Shown here: piece by piece, positions 46,264 through 55,450 of the stretch | Layout of the letters: each line of letters starts with the position of its first letter | How positions within the stretch are numbered: position 1 is the stretch's first letter | Assembly (NCBI GenBank): GCA_049115695.1 | Contig: JAGDZR010000012.1 | Coordinates: 381,807-445,806, forward strand | DNA length: 64,000 bases | DNA from: JAGDZR01 sp049115695 | Lineage (GTDB): Bacteria > Bacteroidota > Bacteroidia > Cytophagales > Cyclobacteriaceae | Direction of reading: 5' to 3' | Notes under the pieces: model-generated | What the model saw: only the letters and a program-made list of their open reading frames with translations | What the model was told of the DNA's origin: nothing | The model's database searches: none | Made by a program: the position numbers and the translations under genes

Positions 46264-46956
46264 ATGACCCCTTACTTCGCAGAGTTTATTGGTACGTTCC
46301 TGCTTATGTATTTCGGTAACGGCGTTAACGCCAATGTATCATTAAAAAAAACCTATGGACATGATTCTGGTTGGGTGGTGATATCATTGGGTTGGGGACT
46401 TGCTGTTTTTATTGGAGTGGTTGTCGCTGGATCAATAAGTGGAGCTCATTTGAATCCTGCTGTTACCATTGGATTAGCTACTGCTGAGAAATTTGAATGG
46501 GCCCAGGTTCCTGGATATATCGGTGCTCAAATGTTGGGTGCCTTTACAGGAGCAGCTGTTGTTTATTTACAATACAAGTTGCATTTTGATGCTACAGAAG
46601 ATCCTGCAACAAAGCTTGGGGTATTTAGCACAGGTCCAGCAATCCCAAATAAACCGCTAAATCTACTCTCAGAAGTGCTTGGAACTTTTGGTTTGATTTT
46701 TCCTGTATTTTTTCTGGTCGAAGGAAATGGTTTAGGATCTATAAGTGCATTACCTGTTGCGCTGATAGTCGTAGCAATTGGATTTTCTCTTGGAGGTACA
46801 ACAGGGTATGCTATCAACCCGGCGCGTGATTTGGGCCCCAGGTTATTTCATGCCATTGCAGTCAATAAGGACAGTAATTGGCAGTACGCATGGATTCCAG
46901 TTATTGGCCCTGTCATAGGAGCCATACTGGCAGGATTTATCTATTTATTGCTGTAA
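46264..46956 (+). CDS. glpF: Glycerol uptake facilitator, MIP family
   Basis: 230 residues with six hydrophobic segments. Both NPA pore motifs are present: GAHLNPAVTIGLA near 60-72 and GYAINPARDLGPR near 181-193. The Arg after the second NPA and the Asp-Leu-Gly following it favour a glyceroporin over a water channel. Together with glpK and glpD it completes uptake, phosphorylation and oxidation of glycerol. Its end is 2 bp from the end of the converging DUF5916 gene. Confidence 0.95.
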   Translation: MTPYFAEFIGTFLLMYFGNGVNANVSLKKTYGHDSGWVVISLGWGLAVFIGVVVAGSISGAHLNPAVTIGLATAEKFEWAQVPGYIGAQMLGAFTGAAVVYLQYKLHFDATEDPATKLGVFSTGPAIPNKPLNLLSEVLGTFGLIFPVFFLVEGNGLGSISALPVALIVVAIGFSLGGTTGYAINPARDLGPRLFHAIAVNKDSNWQYAWIPVIGPVIGAILAGFIYLLL

Positions 46957-46958
46957 GC

Positions 46959-49175
46959 TTAAAGATTTAACCAGTAAGTTATTTTGAATACCAGTGCCCT
47001 TGACTTAGGTGCCCCAAGGGCAAAAAGATTGTCTTCATCGGAGTATGCCAGGTAGTTGTCTGTATAAACCAAATACATGTCAGATACAGGTTTGAAACGC
47101 CATTGTAACCTTGAATTGACATTTAGATTTTCGATTTGACTATTGTATTGCACAAATGTTGTCCAGAAGAGTTTACGGGTAAACGTAAAATCGAATCTAG
47201 GGCCTATCAAAAACAAGTTTGAGGTATTATAGGGTAGAGGTAACTTGATGTAATTGTAGCTAAAATCAATAGACGTAAAACCAAAAGGCTGATATCGATA
47301 CCCAACAGATCCATCTAGGTTTAGTCGAATTCCGTTGTAATATTGACCAGATCTTGTTCCTAGCGAATAAAAAATCTTTTTGCGCGCGTCTGACTCAAAA
47401 TCAGCAAAAATAAGATTTGCTGTGTATGAGGTATTAGCAGGCAGTTCTTGACCGTTACTCCCGCTTGGATCAAACTCATTAAACAAAAAGGTGTACTGTC
47501 GTCTGAGCCTCATTCTATAATTGGCATTGTTTCGAAATGTGATATCATATAAGACATTCACGTCCCAATCCAGAAACCCATATGTATCATTGCGAATCAT
47601 ATCAAAATCAAAACCAGGACCGTGACTTTGAATAATCCCTGAAGAAGGATATAGGCTAAATCTAATGTTGGCAGCAAGTTGGTTAATATCTGTACGTCGT
47701 ACGAAACCAACTTCTGGATTGTATCCCGCACCGATGGATTGAGTAAATATGGAAGCACGAATGGTATTGGTCGTATAAAGCATATTTCCACCCATTGCAA
47801 AAGCACTATCATTTTGACCTTCCTCAAACGATCTATGGTAGAATATTTTCCCGTTCCACCGATTGTCCGGTGTGGCGATATTAAAATCTAGCCCCGCAGT
47901 TCTGTTGGATGAGTCATCCACTGTGGTATCTTCAAGATTTAACTTGAACGGGTCTTTGTTGACGAAGATGAATCCAATATTGGATCGATCGAAGACTTTC
48001 TGTTGAGTAGAAAGTACTGTATAGTTGGTGGCCGGTTGAAGTATATTTTCATTCTTTCCGCCTTGCATATTCATAAGACCAATACGAGTGTTATTTCCAA
48101 CCTTTCCGCTTACCCTCATACCTAAAGGAATTGTGTTTTGAATATTCTGACCAGTTGATTCATCACGTGCTATCCCAATTCTCCTCGAAAAAAATGGTCT
48201 CGTTCTGCGGGTACCGAAATCAGCAAAGAGATCGGCGTTTTCCAGAAAGAACTGTCGACGCTCAGGAAAGAATATTTCAAAACGATCGAGGTTAGTAACC
48301 TGCTGATCTACCTCAACCTGTGAGAAGTCAGGGTTCACGGTAAGGTCCAGGTTGAGACCGGATGTTATGCCGTATTTCATGTCAAACCCCGCCATGAGAT
48401 CTGAGTCATAGTTGTCAGAGACTTCAAAATCACGACTTAATCCACCAGAGGTATATGGAATCAAAGAAATATTAGCGCCTGGTTTTTTTGTGGGTTTGTC
48501 CCACATCATTTCCTGAACAGTACCTATGTTAATAATGGTCAAATTTCTAGCAATTGGAGACCAGGTTGATTTTTCGGTGTATTCACTATCAACTCTGTAG
48601 AAATTGACATTCCATGAGGATTGGTCCTCGGTAAATCTTAGTGTTTTAAATGGGATGGCCATTTCCACAATCCAAAACCCATCGTATTGCTTTGCCTCAC
48701 CATCCCATTTGTTGTCCCAATCCAGACTTAAGCCACTTCTGCCTGCTCCACCATTTGATATAAGGCCTTCACGTCGAACTCCAAAAGGATTTATGCCAAA
48801 AAGCACGGCATTCGTCTTGTCTTTGAAAGTGTCGAAGATGACTGAAAAGCTGTCATTGGCGGCCCCTCTAAAGTCACGTCTAAGAGATGGTGTAATATAT
48901 TTTCTTGGACCAGCTAAGTTCTCGAGTCTGGCGCCCACATAAATGAAGTTTTCATCGTAAAGAATATATACGGTCGTTTGAGCTAGAGCAAGAGAAGTGT
49001 CTGAAGGAAACTGTTGAATGAAATTGTATGCAGAATCAGATGCAGTCCATGCACTTTCATTGAGCTTACCATCCAAGACTATCTGACCTGACGTTTTTCG
49101 TATTGTGAGCGACTGCCCTGAACTATAAATCAGGCATCCTAGAATGAAAAGAAACGATAAACTGAGTTTCAACAT
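46959..49175 (-). CDS. DUF5916 outer-membrane-associated protein with CBM9-like domain
   Basis: 738 residues. A signal peptide (to about 20) is followed by a CBM9/DOMON-like domain at about 25-225 (LDGKLNESAWTASDSAYNFI, TTVYILYDENFIYVGARL, DSFSVIFDTFKDKTNAVLFG). The rest is DUF5916, rich in alternating aromatic residues that look like outer-membrane beta strands (FNFDIATPDNR-like segments, a final VFKITYWLNL). FEIFFPERRQFFLENADLF near 290-310 is a strong family motif. Function is unknown; these proteins are common in Bacteroidota genomes, often near peptidases or transporters. Here there is no obvious partner. Confidence 0.85.
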   Translation of the reverse strand: MLKLSLSFLFILGCLIYSSGQSLTIRKTSGQIVLDGKLNESAWTASDSAYNFIQQFPSDTSLALAQTTVYILYDENFIYVGARLENLAGPRKYITPSLRRDFRGAANDSFSVIFDTFKDKTNAVLFGINPFGVRREGLISNGGAGRSGLSLDWDNKWDGEAKQYDGFWIVEMAIPFKTLRFTEDQSSWNVNFYRVDSEYTEKSTWSPIARNLTIINIGTVQEMMWDKPTKKPGANISLIPYTSGGLSRDFEVSDNYDSDLMAGFDMKYGITSGLNLDLTVNPDFSQVEVDQQVTNLDRFEIFFPERRQFFLENADLFADFGTRRTRPFFSRRIGIARDESTGQNIQNTIPLGMRVSGKVGNNTRIGLMNMQGGKNENILQPATNYTVLSTQQKVFDRSNIGFIFVNKDPFKLNLEDTTVDDSSNRTAGLDFNIATPDNRWNGKIFYHRSFEEGQNDSAFAMGGNMLYTTNTIRASIFTQSIGAGYNPEVGFVRRTDINQLAANIRFSLYPSSGIIQSHGPGFDFDMIRNDTYGFLDWDVNVLYDITFRNNANYRMRLRRQYTFLFNEFDPSGSNGQELPANTSYTANLIFADFESDARKKIFYSLGTRSGQYYNGIRLNLDGSVGYRYQPFGFTSIDFSYNYIKLPLPYNTSNLFLIGPRFDFTFTRKLFWTTFVQYNSQIENLNVNSRLQWRFKPVSDMYLVYTDNYLAYSDEDNLFALGAPKSRALVFKITYWLNL

Positions 49176-49265
49176 ATGACAAAGCTAAAAGTGGAATGCG
49201 CCTGGATGATTGCGAATTATTACCAGCGGTAAGCAATAGATGTAAAAAACTGTAACAAAAAGTTA

Positions 49266-49862
49266 ATGCTAATTGTTATAAGGGGTATGCTGTTAATCAT
49301 GATTCATAGTTTCCTTTTTCTATTTGATCAAACTGATTGGAAACTTTCATTAGAAAAAGAAGGAATCCAAGTCTATACAAGAGAAACAACTCAATCACCA
49401 GTTAATGATTCAAAGGCGGTAGTATTGATTCCAAATGTTGATTTGGATCAGGTGGTAACCTTTTTTCTTGACATTGATCAACACAAGGAATGGATGTATT
49501 CAACTGAAAAGTCGCAGCTATTACGTGATGAAGAAGACAAGAAACTAGCTTACTATCAAGCGAATGCTCCCTGGCCAGTAACAGATCGTGATATTGTGTC
49601 AGAATTCACCATCCGTCGAGAGCCTGATCGATGCATCATAATAGGTCAAGCTCAGCCGACTTTATTACCGACAAGGGAGGACATGGTGAGAATAACGGAG
49701 TTGCAGACTGAATGGACATTTGAACGAGAAGAAAGAGGAGTTAGGGTCACCTACATTTCGCAGATGCATCCGGGGGGTAGTATTCCAGCCTGGCTAGCGA
49801 ATATGACCGCAACAGAAAGTCCGTTTAACTCTCTATCAGAGTTACGAACTTCGTTCCGGTGA
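49266..49862 (+). CDS. START-domain lipid-binding protein
   Basis: 198 residues. A hydrophobic N-terminus (to about 20; Met8 is an alternative start) may be a signal peptide or anchor. The START-like helix-grip fold is indicated by WKLSLEKEGIQVYTRETTQS, FFLDIDQHKEWMYSTEKSQL, NAPWPVTDRDIVSEFTIRRE and PGGSIPAWLANMTATESPF. The last is the typical amphipathic C-terminal helix region. Ligand unknown, probably a lipid or hydrophobic metabolite. Its last 21 bp overlap the converging mechanosensitive channel gene. Confidence 0.85.
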   Translation: MLIVIRGMLLIMIHSFLFLFDQTDWKLSLEKEGIQVYTRETTQSPVNDSKAVVLIPNVDLDQVVTFFLDIDQHKEWMYSTEKSQLLRDEEDKKLAYYQANAPWPVTDRDIVSEFTIRREPDRCIIIGQAQPTLLPTREDMVRITELQTEWTFEREERGVRVTYISQMHPGGSIPAWLANMTATESPFNSLSELRTSFR

Positions 49863-50756
49863 TTGATCAGCTTGATCAAGATAAATTCGTCTCGCCTGAT
49901 AGGCAAGTTTGATATCTGGCTCTGATTTGAATTTGCGAAGAACTTGTTCCCATATTCTATGCTCGGTCATTCTTCGTTTTCTTGGGTTGATAAGATACCT
50001 CATAGATAGTTTTATGCCACTTTCCTCTATGGCTGTGTAAACAATTGGGGTTAGAGATGTATAGAAAATCATGTAATCTTTGGATGCCTCGAGCAATTTG
50101 TTCTTTGCTGCCCTGCTTAAACTTTCTGCCTCATCTTTAACAATTTGATCAACAATTTCCTTCGCTTTTTCCCAATTGCTTTCATAAGTAACCAGGACGG
50201 ATATCTCATTCCAAATGTGTGTAAATCCTTGTGTATAGTTGGCTTGAGGATTTTTAAAAACTGTACCATTTGGAATATGAATAATTCTCCCTGTGCTTTG
50301 ATCCGCATCGACCCAATTATTGATCTCATTGATAGTAAATTGGAAGAACCGAACATCAATAACGTCTCCAGAATGCTCACCGATCTCTATTCGATCGCCT
50401 ACTTCAAAAGGCCTTCGAATAAGGATAAACAACCAACCAGCAAGATTTACTATTGGATCTTGTAAAGCAATGGCAAGGCCAGCTGTTACAAGACCAAAAA
50501 ATGTTGCCAGAGATCCTACCTGATCAACCCAGATAGAAGCCGTTATGAGAAGGACCAATACATAATAAGTATTCTTTATACCATTTTTCCAGTAGTATCT
50601 GACTTTAAGATCCGTTACTTTTGAAAACAGGAGACGAAGACAAAGGAATCTAATAATCCAAAGGATAAGAATTGTCAGAAAAGAATAAAGAATCTTGAGC
50701 TGATTCACTTTTTCAATCCCCCAATAATCTTCTATCCAGCTACCAATTTCGAGCAT
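49842..50756 (-). CDS. MscS-family mechanosensitive channel
   Basis: 304 residues. Three hydrophobic helices (about 22-42, 65-84, 87-112) precede the conserved pore and beta domain: FFGLVTAGLAIALQDPIVNL (TM3 pore helix, Gly/Ala pattern), NLAGWLFILIRRPFEVGDRI, then DVIDVRFFQFTINEINNWVD and IHIPNGTVFKNPQANYTQGF. These are diagnostic for MscS. It should release solutes on hypo-osmotic shock. It lies divergent from the Gfo/Idh gene. Confidence 0.93.
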   Translation of the reverse strand: MLEIGSWIEDYWGIEKVNQLKILYSFLTILILWIIRFLCLRLLFSKVTDLKVRYYWKNGIKNTYYVLVLLITASIWVDQVGSLATFFGLVTAGLAIALQDPIVNLAGWLFILIRRPFEVGDRIEIGEHSGDVIDVRFFQFTINEINNWVDADQSTGRIIHIPNGTVFKNPQANYTQGFTHIWNEISVLVTYESNWEKAKEIVDQIVKDEAESLSRAAKNKLLEASKDYMIFYTSLTPIVYTAIEESGIKLSMRYLINPRKRRMTEHRIWEQVLRKFKSEPDIKLAYQARRIYLDQADQSPERSS

Positions 50757-50814
50757 AATTCAATTTATCCTTTCTACTTTTAAGTCAATTTATTCAATAA
50801 AGAAGTGATTTAAC

Positions 50815-51816
50815 ATGGGTATACATAACAAATTGAATTGGGGAATATTGAGTACTGCGAAAATTGGCGTTCAAAAGGTTATTCCTGCGATTCAATCAAG
50901 TCAATATGGTACTGTTGTAGCAATAGCTTCAAGAACGCTTTCATCCGCGAAGAAAGTAGCCAGGGATTTAGGCATTGGACGAGCTTACGGAACGTATGAA
51001 GAGCTTTTGCACGATAAGTCTGTAGATGCAGTGTATATCCCATTACCTAATCATATGCATGTTGAATGGTCAAAGAAATGCCTTGAAGCTGGGAAACATG
51101 TACTTTGTGAAAAACCAATCGGACTGAATGCAGAAGAAGCAATTGACTTAGTCAATTATTCAAAACAATTCTCATCTCTGAGAACAATGGAAGCTTTTAT
51201 GTATCGCTTTCATCCCCAATGGATCAAGGTCAAACAATGGATAGACCATGGGAAAATTGGTGAATTGAAAACGATTCATTCATTTTTTTCCTATTTCAAT
51301 AATGATCCTGTCAATATCCGAAATATGAAGGATATTGGTGGAGGGGGACTAATGGACATAGGATGTTACAATATTTCATTGTCCAGGTTATTGTTTGGAG
51401 GATTACCGAATAGAGTAGTTGGTTTGATGGAACATGATGAGCAGTTCGAAGTGGACGTTTTGACATCAGGGATTTTAGAATTTAACAAAGGAACTTCTAC
51501 TTTCACATGTAGTACGCAATTGTCTCCCTACCAGCGAATGATTGCCTATGGCACAACAGGACATATTGAAGTGAAAATACCCTTTAATGCGCCAAGGGAT
51601 TCGAATTGTTTGCTTGAATTGACGGATCAAGATGGAACACAACAAGTACAAATACCAATAGCAGATCAGTATAGTGAACAGGTCGATGCTTTTGCCAAAG
51701 CCGTTTTCGGCCGAAAGGGAGTTCCCACCTCGTTAGAAGATGCGGTAGACAATATGAAAGTTATTGATGCTCTGAATGAGAGTTCAAAGTCGAATAAATG
51801 GATTGAATTGAATTGA
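50815..51816 (+). CDS. Gfo/Idh/MocA-family oxidoreductase
   Basis: 333 residues. The N-terminal Rossmann fold starts LNWGILSTAKIGVQKVIPAI, where the last Gly of GxGxxG is altered to a G-x-L-S-T-A-x-I form common to this subfamily. VDAVYIPLPNHMHVEWSKKC and HVLCEKPIGLN carry the catalytic Lys of the EKP motif. The C-terminal domain has DIGGGGLMDIGCYNISLSRL. It resembles trans-1,2-dihydrobenzene-1,2-diol or glucose-fructose oxidoreductase-like enzymes; the substrate is a sugar or diol but cannot be named. It abuts the following convergent gene with no spacer. Confidence 0.9.
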   Translation: MGIHNKLNWGILSTAKIGVQKVIPAIQSSQYGTVVAIASRTLSSAKKVARDLGIGRAYGTYEELLHDKSVDAVYIPLPNHMHVEWSKKCLEAGKHVLCEKPIGLNAEEAIDLVNYSKQFSSLRTMEAFMYRFHPQWIKVKQWIDHGKIGELKTIHSFFSYFNNDPVNIRNMKDIGGGGLMDIGCYNISLSRLLFGGLPNRVVGLMEHDEQFEVDVLTSGILEFNKGTSTFTCSTQLSPYQRMIAYGTTGHIEVKIPFNAPRDSNCLLELTDQDGTQQVQIPIADQYSEQVDAFAKAVFGRKGVPTSLEDAVDNMKVIDALNESSKSNKWIELN

Positions 51817-52638
51817 TTAAACTCCGCACATCAGTTCAATTTGTTTGAAAACCTTACGACGTTTTTTGTCATCTTTAATCACTTCGGATACCACTTGTGG
51901 TCTTTCAAGTGCATTTCTACAAATGATTATATCATTAGCCAACAATTCTTCCTTTTCTCTTTTATTGAGATTTGTTAAACTGGTAATAGGATGCAAGTTG
52001 AGTTTGGTGATGATGCCCTTGAGGCTTTGGTTTTTCGGGTAATCCCAGCTCATAATTTTCATGCCCGCACATTCTGCATATTTGATGGCATCAATCGTGA
52101 ATCTTGTATTGGTAACAATCCAGCCATTCATAGTTTTTCCACTTGTTGGATCAATTGAGTTTTTGAGATCTCTAAATCTTGAATCAATGTAAAGTGGGAC
52201 TTTAACATCTGATTTATATCCTTGTCGATTATGGAATTTGCATTCAACGATAAATTGTTGATTGCCTTTTTCTGCGAAAACATCCACTTCGTGTTGTACG
52301 CATTTTCCCTGCATCTGTATTCCTACCTGAACTTCGAATCCCATTACTTTAAGAATTTCGCCTACAAGTTTTTCAAAAGGGTATCCAGAAGGCCCTAAGG
52401 ACATGATAGATTGCTTTAACTTGTATCTTGAAGACTCGAGCTGTGAAAACTGTTTGAGGTATTTGTGAGTCAGGCTGTAAATTTTCTTAGTGGAAATACC
52501 ATTGTAAATAGCGTTTTTAACTTCATGCAAAACAAGATCAATAGTGTTGGTATTCGTCCCTGCGCGTTTCAAACTTTCCAGGATTTTCCTTTCATCAAAT
52601 GGAACGAGTTCTCCGGAATTTTTAACTACATTTTTCAC
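51817..52638 (-). CDS. ATP-cone / Mrr-like PD-(D/E)xK nuclease fusion
   Basis: 273 residues. An N-terminal ATP-cone domain (about 1-85, VVKNSGELVPFDERKILESL), as found in ribonucleotide reductases and NrdR, is followed by a restriction-endonuclease-like fold (about 86-200). The predicted active site is HEVDVF (Asp119) and IVECKFHN (Glu132, Lys134), with LVGEILKVMGFEVQVG before it, matching Mrr-type nucleases. All core residues look intact. The C-terminal 75 residues are unrecognised. It may cut or sense DNA with control by nucleotide level. It is isolated, with no methylase nearby, so it is not a normal restriction-modification partner. Confidence 0.85.
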   Translation of the reverse strand: MKNVVKNSGELVPFDERKILESLKRAGTNTNTIDLVLHEVKNAIYNGISTKKIYSLTHKYLKQFSQLESSRYKLKQSIMSLGPSGYPFEKLVGEILKVMGFEVQVGIQMQGKCVQHEVDVFAEKGNQQFIVECKFHNRQGYKSDVKVPLYIDSRFRDLKNSIDPTSGKTMNGWIVTNTRFTIDAIKYAECAGMKIMSWDYPKNQSLKGIITKLNLHPITSLTNLNKREKEELLANDIIICRNALERPQVVSEVIKDDKKRRKVFKQIELMCGV

Positions 52639-52722
52639 TTAACTCAGTAATTTTTTCAATTAGATTTGACTAATATAGATAATGCAATCATGATGTACTT
52701 TTGTTATGATTGAAACATAGCT

Positions 52723-55305
52723 GTGACCAAAAAACTCTATAAACAACTGATCCCCTTTGCTTTGATGATGGCCAATTTGATTGGTTTTGGTCAAGAACAA
52801 CAGCTTGATTCCATTCTTGGCGTGACTAGGTCTCAATATAGATTATCAGAGTGGTCAGGAGCCATTGAAAGCGGCATTTATGGATTAGAGCTTTCGGATT
52901 CTTTGAATTATTCGGAATACGCACTCCATTTAAACTATATCTTAGGCGATGTATACCTTGCTCAAGGGAATTTTCCGAAGTGCATCGAGCATTACATCAA
53001 CATTATATACAATCTAGAACAAACAGACACTGTAACAGACTATCTGGCGGATGCATATTTCGCGCTCGGAGAAGTATATGTGGAGATGAATGCTTTAGGA
53101 GAGGCGGTCAAAAGCTACAAGGTTTCTTATAGTCATTTCCGGACTACAAATAACATTATTGGGTTTGCAGAAGCAAAGAGCGCTGAGGGTGCCACGCATT
53201 TTTTAGTGGGAGATTTTGAAAAGTCAATTGTGGCCTACAAAATGTTAATAGATGCTGTCTCTGAGTTTAATGAAAATCGATTTGTTACTGGACTGGCATA
53301 TGTTGGTTACCTGAAAGCTATATATGCAAATGGTGATTATGAAGCTGGAGTTAAAGTGGGAGAACAGTACAAAGACCTTGTCGAATTGGGCTACCTGGAA
53401 AGTGGGCAAATTTGGCACTACTTGAGCAAATGCTATTTTGAGATAGGTGAACAAGAAAATGCTATCAAATATGGAATTAGGGCTTTAGACCAAGATCGAA
53501 CCAATACATCATTCATGCATTCCTTAGGAGAAGTGTACAGGCAAAACGGCGAGTTTGACAGGAGTGAGGAAATGCATCTCAAGGGATTAGACTTGTCCCA
53601 GGAAAGTAGAAGTAAAAGGGGAGAAATAATTGCAAAAAGGTATTTGGGACATTTGTACTTTGATCGGAATGATTACAGAGCATCACGAACAATTCTCAGG
53701 GAAGCCGAGAATGAAGCAAGAGAACAAGACATCCTTGAGGAACTCCAAAATATACAAACCCTTTTAGCCAAAGTTTATGAGGTATTAGAAATGAGTGATG
53801 AATCTATTCGTTATAGATTTTTGGAAAAAGAAATAAGCGCTAGGCTTGAGCGGCAACAAGAGGAGTATTTACAACAGATCCTTAGGGCCGATAATCTTGC
53901 AGCTAATTATGAACAGGATAGCAGGTTGCAAATTGCCGAATTGCAAAAACGAAAACTAGCCATTGAGCAGGAGGAGCAGAAAGTTAGGTTACTACAACAA
54001 GAAAAAACGATTCAGGATCAATTGATAGAGAGGCAGCAGTTGGAAGCTCTTCAGATCGAGCAAAATTTAATGATCGCGCGACAAATGCTTGATGCCGAGA
54101 AAAAGGACAGTGATTTGAGGCAGTTGCAAGCGGATGCTGAATTGCGCGCATTGAGAGATCAGGAAAACCAGCAAGAGCTTGAATTATCCAATAAGGAAAA
54201 GCTGATATTCCAACAAGAAGCAGAATTGCAGGAAGCGGCAATTGAGACGGCAAATAAAAGTCAGTTCTACCTGATAATCGTAATTGGTCTTACCTTACTA
54301 GTAGTGGGGATTTTGATTGTTTTTGTCATTCGTCTAAACCGTATTCGGAATTTAATTTCTCATCAAAACAGAGTCCTTGAGGAAAAGCAGACTGAACTTC
54401 AAGATGCGCAACAGCAGCTAAATAGGACTTTAAATAAGGAAAAGAGAACGCGCAAGAATCTTGAAAAAAGCAATAAGGACTTGAAGTCGGCACAATCTCA
54501 ATTAATTCATGCTGAGAAAATGTCTTCTCTTGGGCAGTTGACTGCTGGAATCGTGCATGAGATCAATAATCCCGTGAACTTTGTTAAAGGAGGTATCGAG
54601 ATTCTAGGCAGAACAATGACCACTAATCTGAAATTATTACAAGAGCTGATAGACCACAAGCATGACAATGACGAAATGCACGTGATTCTGGATAAGATTA
54701 GGGAGGAGCTTACTTATTCCAATGAGGTTGTTCCGCAAATTGTAAAGGACATGATGTTTGGGACAAATCGGATTGAAGAAATTGTGAATGGATTAAGAAT
54801 TTTTTCTCGCCAGGATGATGTCAAACCTCAACTACTTAATATCCATAGCATTATAGATTCAGCCTTGTTAATTCTCAAATCAAAGACAGAAGAGGTGGCC
54901 AAAGTGATCAAAGATTATGATCACAAAATTGATCCAATCGAGTGCTATGGAGGGCAGTTAAATCAAGTATTTGTGAATATTATAAGCAATGCCATAGACG
55001 CGATGGAGGAAGGAACGATTAGGATTTGCACAAAAAACAAAACAAAGAAAGTGGTAGTCACAATAGAAGATGACGGAAGCGGCATGACTTCTGAGGTCAA
55101 AAGAAGAATATTTGATCCTTTTTATACTACCAAAGAAGTTGGAAAAGGAACTGGGTTAGGAATGTCTATTAGTTATTCGATCATTCAAGAGCATAATGGC
55201 AAAATAAGCGTCGAATCTGACGAAGGTAAAGGAACAAAATTTACGATAGCCCTTATGAAGAAATTGGGTAAGAATAAACCAATTACCAGTCAAGAAAATG
55301 CATGA
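52723..55305 (+). CDS. TPR sensor histidine kinase (copy 1)
   Basis: 860 residues from a GTG start at 52723 with a signal peptide to about 24. The periplasmic region carries seven or more TPR units (about 30-340), then a long Gln/Glu-rich coiled coil (about 350-505), a transmembrane helix at 514-537, a second coiled coil, and a HisKA-HATPase module at about 590-850. The phospho-acceptor is His612 in AGIVHEINNP, and FDPFYTTKEVGKGTGLGMSI supplies the F and G2 boxes. The kinase is closely related to the next gene. No response regulator is nearby, so its partner is elsewhere. It probably senses an envelope signal through the TPR part. Confidence 0.92.
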   Translation: MTKKLYKQLIPFALMMANLIGFGQEQQLDSILGVTRSQYRLSEWSGAIESGIYGLELSDSLNYSEYALHLNYILGDVYLAQGNFPKCIEHYINIIYNLEQTDTVTDYLADAYFALGEVYVEMNALGEAVKSYKVSYSHFRTTNNIIGFAEAKSAEGATHFLVGDFEKSIVAYKMLIDAVSEFNENRFVTGLAYVGYLKAIYANGDYEAGVKVGEQYKDLVELGYLESGQIWHYLSKCYFEIGEQENAIKYGIRALDQDRTNTSFMHSLGEVYRQNGEFDRSEEMHLKGLDLSQESRSKRGEIIAKRYLGHLYFDRNDYRASRTILREAENEAREQDILEELQNIQTLLAKVYEVLEMSDESIRYRFLEKEISARLERQQEEYLQQILRADNLAANYEQDSRLQIAELQKRKLAIEQEEQKVRLLQQEKTIQDQLIERQQLEALQIEQNLMIARQMLDAEKKDSDLRQLQADAELRALRDQENQQELELSNKEKLIFQQEAELQEAAIETANKSQFYLIIVIGLTLLVVGILIVFVIRLNRIRNLISHQNRVLEEKQTELQDAQQQLNRTLNKEKRTRKNLEKSNKDLKSAQSQLIHAEKMSSLGQLTAGIVHEINNPVNFVKGGIEILGRTMTTNLKLLQELIDHKHDNDEMHVILDKIREELTYSNEVVPQIVKDMMFGTNRIEEIVNGLRIFSRQDDVKPQLLNIHSIIDSALLILKSKTEEVAKVIKDYDHKIDPIECYGGQLNQVFVNIISNAIDAMEEGTIRICTKNKTKKVVVTIEDDGSGMTSEVKRRIFDPFYTTKEVGKGTGLGMSISYSIIQEHNGKISVESDEGKGTKFTIALMKKLGKNKPITSQENA

Positions 55306-55450
55306 TCATTTTTCATTTTGCGTCGTTCATCGGGTATTATTCCCGTTTAGTAGTTTAAAGCTTTTAAAATTGAGTACTATATGTTTAATTACACATCATA
55401 TAATTTGCAATCGTTCGTGGTAGCAATTGACTAGTACACCAACAGTTTAC

